Part shown: piece after piece, positions 58,604-64,000 of the stretch
How the letters are laid out: every line of letters begins with the position of its first letter
How positions within the stretch are numbered: position 1 is the stretch's first letter
Source: Marinobacter maritimus
GTDB lineage: Bacteria > Pseudomonadota > Gammaproteobacteria > Pseudomonadales > Oleiphilaceae
Reading direction: 5' to 3'
DNA: 64,000 nt
Assembly: GCF_007671675.1 (NCBI RefSeq)
Contig: NZ_VCGW01000003.1
Span: forward strand, 62,001 to 126,000
Made by a program: the position numbers and the translations under genes
The notes under the pieces: model-generated
Databases searched by the model: none
Seen by the model: the letters and a program-made list of their open reading frames with translations, nothing else
Told to the model about the DNA's origin: nothing

Positions 58604-61429
58604 GTGGCCCAGAGCCGTCAACACAGTCGTATACCCAGGAATCTGTTGATCGGATCCCTGGTTCTTTTGGTTTTGTACAGCCTTGCAGGTTTTCTGGTGC
58701 TGCCCTGGTGGCTGAAGCGTGCTTTGCCTGATCAGATGGAACAGCACATGGGGTGGCAGACGGATGTTGGTGACATTCGCAGCAATCCGTTTGCGCTTAG
58801 TGTGGAAGCTCTGGAGCTGTCTGCGCAGGATAACGACAATGAAAGGGTGCTGGGCTTTGATCGCCTGTATATCAATCTCGATTTCTTTGAGCTGATTCAG
58901 GGCGTTGTCGGGTTTGAGGCTATTGAGCTTGAAGAGCCGTTCATTCGATTGGATCTGCTGGAAGACTACAGCGTTAACTTCGCTCGGGACTTTCAGACTG
59001 CCAGTGCACGGGAAGAGGGTAAGCCCACAGAACCGGCTGAGGCGGAGGAAGATCAAGCGCCGCCCTCACTGTATTTTCAACAGATTACTGTAAACGGTGG
59101 CGTGCTGCTGTTCCGGGATTTCACGCAATCGGAAAAGGCAGAGTTCAGAATTACGCCGCTGGATCTGACCCTGAGCGACCTTGCTACCTGGCAACGGGAC
59201 GACCGCAGCAGCGACTACCATCTGCAGGCCGCTGTGGGGAGTCAGACTCTCGAGTGGCAGGGCGATCTCAGCATTACGCCGCTTTATTCGAGCGGGAACC
59301 TCGCCATTTCTGACGTTGAATACAAGACTCTTGGGCATTTCCTTGCACCCTACCTCCCTTATGATTTGCGCGGTGGCAACGTAACCGCGCGTTCAGATTA
59401 TGAGCTACAGGCAAGCGACGTTCTGTATCTGACGACCAGCAACGGCAAATTGTCGGTGGAGGATCTGGCTGTTGCTCCAGGTACACAGACTGAGCAGGCA
59501 CGACTTACCACAGCATCCATTGCCATCGACGACATTGGATTCGATCTCAATAGCCGTGAAGCTCGCGTTGGGGAGATTACTCTGGAGCAGCCAGATATCG
59601 CTCTGGCACGTAACAAAGCGGGGGAAATCGACTGGATCGCTGCGTTTGACGCCGTTGCGAAGGAAAGCGGGAAGGCAGAATCAGACACTGAAGAGCCTGA
59701 TCGTACCTCAGAGCAGCCTTTCCGTTGGTCTCTGGCGGGTATCAAGGTTTCCGGAGGGCGGGTGCTCTGGCAGGACCAGCAACCTGCTTCCCCTGCAGAG
59801 CTTTCATTGGAACAACTTTCATTTTCTACCGCTGGCATCAGCAGCGAGATAGAAGATCCGATTTCGTATCAGCTGCAGGCAGCGCTGGCCAGCGGCGGCA
59901 CGCTCTCCCTGAACGGCCAGTTGGCACCTCAGCCCTTTACGCTTGAGGCGGCCATCGCCGGATCTGACATACGCCTGGCGGCGTTTGAGCCGTATTTGCA
60001 GGAGGCCGCCAACCTGGTGATTGCGGGGGGCACATTGGGGCTGGATGGAAATCTGGACCTGGACCGCCAGCAGGAACCCTTGACCGGTACCTTCAGTGGC
60101 ACCGCAGAGGTTTCAGGGCTGAACCTTCAGCTTCCTGGCAGCAGTGATCGGCTGATCTCATGGCAAACGCTGCGTCTGGCACCCATTGAGTACAACGTAC
60201 ATCCGGCAAGGTTGGAAATTGGCACGGTTACCCTCGCCCAGCCGGCTATCAATCTGATACGCAACGCCAACAGCGTTCATAACATTGAAAAAATTGTCCG
60301 GCAGTCCGAAACTGCTGATACCTCCACATCGCCGCAACAGAACACGGGTGAAGACGCGCCGTTTATCTTCCGGATCGGCCAGCTGATGATTGAGAAAGGT
60401 GCGCTGGATTATACGGACCGTACCCTGGACCCGACCTTTACAACCTCGCTCGACCAGCTCAATGGCTCGATTACCGGCCTTAGTAATGTATCGCCGCAAC
60501 AAGGCAAGGTATCCATGAAAGGTCGAGTGGGTGGCAGTGCCAGCGTGGAAGCGGAGGGTACGATTGGCACCTTGGGCACGGAAGAGACCAGCAATCTGAA
60601 GCTGACCATGAAAGACCTCTCCTTGCCCGCGCTTTCGCCCTACCTGGGGCGCTACCTGGGCTACGGCATCGACAGCGGGAAGTTGGAGCTGGATCTTGAC
60701 TATGAAGTTACTGGCAGCCAGATAAATGGCTCGAACAGGGTGCTTATGGATCGTCTTGGCTTGGGGCAGCCCGTCGCCAGCGAAGAGGCTGTCAATGCAC
60801 CGGTAAAACTCGGGTTAGCGCTGCTCAAGGACAGTGACGGAGTTATTGAGGTGAACCTGCCGATCAGCGGCGATTTGGACAGTCCGGACTTCAGAGTCGG
60901 CCAGGTTGTTATGCGAACGTTTGTGAATTTGCTGGCCAAGGCGGCCACATCACCGTTCAGTGTGCTTGGCTCAATTGCCGACCTTGCGGGCCTGAGTGGC
61001 GAAGAGCTGGGCCAGGTAAGCTTTGAACCGGGTACAGCCAGGCTGGCACCGGGAGAGGCGGAGAAGTTTACTGTTCTGGCGGACGCACTACTGGAACGCC
61101 CGGATCTGTTGTTGAACATCCGCGGCGGTGTTTCCCCTTCGGCCGACGGTCTGGTGCTTCTGCGGAAAGAGCTGGCCGCCGCCGAGGGTGGCGAGCTTTC
61201 AGAGCAGGATTGGGACGAGGCTCGTGAGGCCTATCTTGCCGGTGAACGGTCACTGGAGCCTGAGGTTCTGAATAACCTTGCCAGCGCGCGGGGTGCTTCG
61301 ATGCAGGAAATACTGCGGGACACCCACGATGTGCCGGCGAGCCAGCTATTCATGCTCGACCCTTCACGTAACGCCGAGGTGTCGGACGATGGCAAGGTTA
61401 TCGTCGGGTTTACGCTGGATCTGCGTTAA
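58604..61429 (+). CDS. DUF748 (AsmA-like) envelope protein
   Basis: About 941 residues. An N-terminal transmembrane anchor (LLIGSLVLLVLYSLAGFLVLPWW) is followed by WQTDVGDIRSNPFALSVEALEL and long beta-rich stretches. RIGQLMIEKGALDYTDRTLDPTF is the DUF748 signature, and the end (DPSRNAEVSDDGKVIVGFTLDLR) is OmpA-like in layout. Such proteins span the periplasm and are thought to bridge membranes for lipid transport. GTG at 58604 is preferred to ATG 58598, since GAGGAG abuts the latter. Confidence 0.82.
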   Translation: MAQSRQHSRIPRNLLIGSLVLLVLYSLAGFLVLPWWLKRALPDQMEQHMGWQTDVGDIRSNPFALSVEALELSAQDNDNERVLGFDRLYINLDFFELIQGVVGFEAIELEEPFIRLDLLEDYSVNFARDFQTASAREEGKPTEPAEAEEDQAPPSLYFQQITVNGGVLLFRDFTQSEKAEFRITPLDLTLSDLATWQRDDRSSDYHLQAAVGSQTLEWQGDLSITPLYSSGNLAISDVEYKTLGHFLAPYLPYDLRGGNVTARSDYELQASDVLYLTTSNGKLSVEDLAVAPGTQTEQARLTTASIAIDDIGFDLNSREARVGEITLEQPDIALARNKAGEIDWIAAFDAVAKESGKAESDTEEPDRTSEQPFRWSLAGIKVSGGRVLWQDQQPASPAELSLEQLSFSTAGISSEIEDPISYQLQAALASGGTLSLNGQLAPQPFTLEAAIAGSDIRLAAFEPYLQEAANLVIAGGTLGLDGNLDLDRQQEPLTGTFSGTAEVSGLNLQLPGSSDRLISWQTLRLAPIEYNVHPARLEIGTVTLAQPAINLIRNANSVHNIEKIVRQSETADTSTSPQQNTGEDAPFIFRIGQLMIEKGALDYTDRTLDPTFTTSLDQLNGSITGLSNVSPQQGKVSMKGRVGGSASVEAEGTIGTLGTEETSNLKLTMKDLSLPALSPYLGRYLGYGIDSGKLELDLDYEVTGSQINGSNRVLMDRLGLGQPVASEEAVNAPVKLGLALLKDSDGVIEVNLPISGDLDSPDFRVGQVVMRTFVNLLAKAATSPFSVLGSIADLAGLSGEELGQVSFEPGTARLAPGEAEKFTVLADALLERPDLLLNIRGGVSPSADGLVLLRKELAAAEGGELSEQDWDEAREAYLAGERSLEPEVLNNLASARGASMQEILRDTHDVPASQLFMLDPSRNAEVSDDGKVIVGFTLDLR

Positions 61430-61472
61430 GGCTTCTATGGGTTAACAATGATGATTATAAGGAACCATTTAC

Positions 61473-62066
61473 GTGTCACAGGCCGGTAGTCATTTTTTCG
61501 CTTACGTTTCCCGGCTGCGCTGGATCAAGCGTTGGGGACTGATGCGCAATGCGATCGAAGAGAATGTAGCAACCCACTCATGGGAAGTGGCCACTTTGGC
61601 CCACGCACTGGCGTTGATCCGCAACCGGCACTTCGATGGGCGTGTAAACGCCGATAAAATCGCGGCTGCCGCGCTTTACCATGATGCTACTGAAGTGATC
61701 ACGGGCGATATGCCCACCCCTGTAAAGTATCACTCCAAGGTTATGCGTGAAGCTTTCGGTGATATTGAGCACAAAGCGGAGGCCGAGTTACTGGCACTGC
61801 TACCGGAAGATCTGCGTGAGGACTTTTCCCCTTATCTCCGGGAGTCTCAATTGCCAGCTGAGGATCGTGAACTGATCAAGGCAGCAGATCGCCTATCGGC
61901 CTGGTTGAAGTGTCAGGCGGAAGTGCGTGCGGGTAACCGCGAGTTTGAGCCGGCTGAGAAGCAGATTCGGCAGCGGCTTGAGCAAGAGGGGTTGCCCGAA
62001 GTGACCTACTTTATGGAAGTGTTTGCACCCAGCTATGAAGAGCCATTGGACAACTTGCTGGGCTGA
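61473..62066 (+). CDS. yfbR: 5'-deoxynucleotidase YfbR
   Basis: 197 residues, HD-domain fold: NVATHSWEVATLAHALALI, YHDATEVITGDMPTPVKYHS (HD and TGDMPTPVKY signature), EDRELIKAADRLSAWLKC. It dephosphorylates deoxynucleoside 5'-monophosphates. Start GTG at 61473 with AAGGAA upstream. Confidence 0.93.
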   Translation: MSQAGSHFFAYVSRLRWIKRWGLMRNAIEENVATHSWEVATLAHALALIRNRHFDGRVNADKIAAAALYHDATEVITGDMPTPVKYHSKVMREAFGDIEHKAEAELLALLPEDLREDFSPYLRESQLPAEDRELIKAADRLSAWLKCQAEVRAGNREFEPAEKQIRQRLEQEGLPEVTYFMEVFAPSYEEPLDNLLG

Positions 62067-62098
62067 TGCCCTGCAAGTTGTCCGCACGCTTGTGAAAA

Positions 62099-63133
62099 TC
62101 AGGCGTTGCTGGCACCACCTACAAGGCCGCCGCGCAAACCGTCCCGTTGCAGTGACTGGCGAACCACATCATCGGGGCTGCCGGCCAGTTCCCGGAACAT
62201 ACCCATGGAACCCAGCAGAGCAGAAGACTCGTAAGGTACAAACACCCGCTCGCCGTCTTTTGCCATGTTCGGCAATACCTTGATGTAGCTTTGCCCCAGC
62301 AGATAGCCGATAACCGTCTGCTTGTTTTGCTCGGTGTCGCCCATGGCACTGAGTACCAGACGAATGGACTCCTGTTCCCCCTGGGCGCGCAAAATAGCGG
62401 ATTCCTTGTCGCCCTGGGCGTTCAGAATGGCAGATTCGCGCTGGCCCTGGGCCTTGGCAATCGCCGCAGTCTTTTCACCCTCGGCTTCGGTTACGGTGGC
62501 TCGGCGCTTGCGCTCTGCAGCCATCTGCAAACGCATGGCGTCTTCCACTTCTTCCGGCATGCTGATGTCCTGAACTTCCACCCGGGTCAGTTTCACCCCC
62601 CATTTTGAAGCAGGTTCTTCCATTTCGGCCTGAATGGCGTTGTTCACCTCGGCGCGGGATTCAAACAGTTTGTCCAGTTCCATCTTGCCCACTACCGAGC
62701 GAAGAGTGGTTTTGGCCAGTACTTCCACCGCCTGGCTCATGTTGGCTACTTCGTAAACGGCACGGCGCGGATCGATAATCTGGTAGTACAGGGCGCCGTT
62801 GATGGACACCGTAACGTTGTCGGTCGTAACCACCGGCTGTCCGGGAAAATCCATGACGGTTTCGCGACGGTCAATGCGGGTTTCATCGGTCATCATGGCC
62901 TGATAGTCCGAACCGGCGCGTAAATAGCGGATCATGGTGATGGGCCGGGGGCGTTCGATAAAAGGAATGATGATGTTAACGCCGCTTTCCAGAACGCGGT
63001 TAAACGAACCCAGGCGCTCAATAACCATAACTTCCGACTGCCGGATGATTACCAGCCCCTTGGCGATGATAGAAATGCCGATGATGACAACAATCAGGCT
63101 GATGATCAGCCCCGGTGTAATATAGGATTCCAT
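62099..63133 (-). CDS. qmcA: SPFH/stomatin-like membrane protein QmcA
   Basis: 344 residues. N-terminal membrane anchor (LIISLIVVIIGISIIAKGLVII), SPFH domain (SEVMVIERLGSFNRVLESGVNIIIPF), and a C-terminal coiled coil of AIAKAQGQRESAILNAQGDK-like repeats. It forms oligomers in the inner membrane and works with FtsH-type proteases or NfeD partners. The nfeD gene lies two bases upstream, the usual pairing. Confidence 0.92.
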   Translation of the reverse strand: MESYITPGLIISLIVVIIGISIIAKGLVIIRQSEVMVIERLGSFNRVLESGVNIIIPFIERPRPITMIRYLRAGSDYQAMMTDETRIDRRETVMDFPGQPVVTTDNVTVSINGALYYQIIDPRRAVYEVANMSQAVEVLAKTTLRSVVGKMELDKLFESRAEVNNAIQAEMEEPASKWGVKLTRVEVQDISMPEEVEDAMRLQMAAERKRRATVTEAEGEKTAAIAKAQGQRESAILNAQGDKESAILRAQGEQESIRLVLSAMGDTEQNKQTVIGYLLGQSYIKVLPNMAKDGERVFVPYESSALLGSMGMFRELAGSPDDVVRQSLQRDGLRGGLVGGASNA

Positions 63134-63135
63134 GC

Positions 63136-63594
63136 TTACTGCTCCTTGTGTGTGACGGTTTGAACAACGGCCGTGGTGCCGTCGAATTGTCTGAAAATGA
63201 CGTCGGTTCCTTCAGGGAAATCGGTAGCTCCGGTAGTTTCGTCCCTCAGGCGATAGAAGTCGCCGTTGACCTTGATGCCTGTAGCACCGTCGAAATCCCG
63301 CTTCAGTGTGTGGTAGCGCTGACCCTGCTCGACGCCGGTGCCGGTGGTTCCGTAAGCCACGCCTTTCGGCGAAAAGCGTGGGCGGATCCAACGAACAGCG
63401 ATGGGCACCAGCAGGCCCGAGAACACGCCCATGCCAACAAGCTGCCATTCGAAAGTCATGCCGACATACGCCAGCACTGCCGTTAAAGCCGCGGCGATAG
63501 ACAGTGCCAGCAGCAAAAGCACGCCGGATGTCAGCTCAGCCAAACCCAGCACGAGGGCCAGAATCAGCCAGAAATGCGTAATGCTCCATTCCAT
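63136..63594 (-). CDS. NfeD-family membrane protein
   Basis: 152 residues: three hydrophobic segments (FWLILALVLGLAELTSGVLLLLALSIAAALTAVLAYVG) and a C-terminal OB fold (YHTLKRDFDGATGIKVNGDFYRL, GTDVIFRQFDGTTAVVQ). NfeD proteins are coded beside SPFH proteins and modulate their assemblies. First gene of a two-gene operon with qmcA. Confidence 0.9.
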   Translation of the reverse strand: MEWSITHFWLILALVLGLAELTSGVLLLLALSIAAALTAVLAYVGMTFEWQLVGMGVFSGLLVPIAVRWIRPRFSPKGVAYGTTGTGVEQGQRYHTLKRDFDGATGIKVNGDFYRLRDETTGATDFPEGTDVIFRQFDGTTAVVQTVTHKEQ

Positions 63595-63795
63595 ACAGAA
63601 AATCCGCAGGTTCAGGGTTTAAGAAATTCGCAAGGCCGGGGCCCAGCAGATCCGGGATTGTACCCAAAAGCCCGGGCCGAGTCAGAGTGGCCCAAGTGTC
63701 GTGTAAGACAGATATCCTTAGCCATATGCTGATCAAGGTCAGTTGTTAGAGTATCTTGTTTAATCAGCACAACACACAACAAGAGTCCAATGCCC

Positions 63796-64000
63796 ATGAA
63801 AGATCTGAAAAACAAAGTAGCCGTCGTCACCGGAGCGGGTTCCGGAATCGGGCGAGCACTCGCCAATGCACTGGCGGTGCGCGGCTGCAGGCTGGCGCTG
63901 TCGGATGTTAACGAAGATGGATTGGCTGAAACGGCCGCGGCTCTCGCGGGCACGGAAGTCAGAACCTACAGGTTGGACGTGGGTGACAGAGACGCTATCT
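63796..64000 (+). CDS. Short-chain dehydrogenase/reductase, N-terminal part (runs off the window)
   Basis: 68 residues are visible: KNKVAVVTGAGSGIGRALAN carries the TGxxxGxG cofactor motif, and SDVNEDGLAETAAAL has an acidic residue after beta-2, hinting at NAD rather than NADP. ATG at 63790 is an alternative start. Catalytic Tyr-Lys lies beyond the window edge. Confidence 0.85.
   Translation, partial: MKDLKNKVAVVTGAGSGIGRALANALAVRGCRLALSDVNEDGLAETAAALAGTEVRTYRLDVGDRDAI

Overview
The window looks like a chromosomal segment of a marine, moderately halophilic gammaproteobacterium, probably Marinobacter or a close relative. That is inferred from an ectoine-type operon, NDH-2, LpxR-family and QmcA/NfeD proteins and moderately high G+C coding style; no rRNA, tRNA, phage structural gene, transposase or CRISPR array was seen.

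Layout. 1-4.6 kb: polyamine catabolism (PuuA, PuuB, PotF-like binding protein, GntR regulator). 4.6-11.9 kb: NAD-dependent molybdenum formate dehydrogenase (fdsGBA-fdhD-fdsD) behind a divergent ModE-like regulator. 12-16.5 kb: HD-GYP protein, a broken methyltransferase, a solitary HNH nuclease, NDH-2 and a LOG-family protein. 16.5-19.2 kb: an orphan type VI effector (PAAR-DUF2235) with a DUF2931 lipoprotein, next to a duplicated 3' end of a spermidine-synthase-like gene. 19.3-27.9 kb: ankyrin, PEBP, DedA-like, DUF547, a rhodanese/YedE sulfur module and a cystine-type ABC transporter. 28-36 kb: ADP-ribosylglycohydrolase, YHS protein, kinase-like protein, glutamate-synthase-like protein, LpxR, patatin and a second YedE-type transporter. 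36.4-45 kb: a tandem DsbA/HCCA protein, the TTL/PqqD operon, envelope genes and an ECF sigma/anti-sigma pair. 45-50.8 kb: VTT-flavoprotein fusion, radical SAM protein, sodium/solute symporter, metallophosphoesterase. 50.9-55.5 kb: ectA, ectB and aspartokinase but no ectC, then a group-2 sigma factor. 55.5-64 kb: housekeeping genes (tag, PPTase, pdxH, DUF748, yfbR, qmcA/nfeD) and the start of an SDR gene.

Most interesting system: a four-gene operon at 37.9-42.1 kb. It encodes a tubulin-tyrosine-ligase-like ATP-grasp enzyme fused to a PqqD-like (RiPP recognition) domain and a degenerate HprK-like domain; an exported protein made largely of Gly-Glu-Ala/Lys repeats; a DinB-fold protein; and a monoheme cytochrome c carrying a second Gly-Glu-Ala repeat tract. 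The two repeat proteins have similar N-terminal leaders. I infer a side-chain ligation system (glutamylation or glycylation) acting on Glu-rich secreted substrates.

The operon sits inside a local regulon. Twelve intergenic sites between 21.9 and 45 kb fit TGTAAC-(15-17 nt)-NGTC, most of them just upstream of genes for exported or membrane proteins, and the cluster ends at the ECF sigma/anti-sigma pair at 43.97-44.84 kb. I infer that this sigma factor reads these promoters, tying together the TTL operon, LpxR, DUF547, YHS/ADP-ribosylglycohydrolase/cystine ABC genes, DoxX, NrtS, a NlpC/P60-like hydrolase, the VTT-flavoprotein and several very small secreted proteins.
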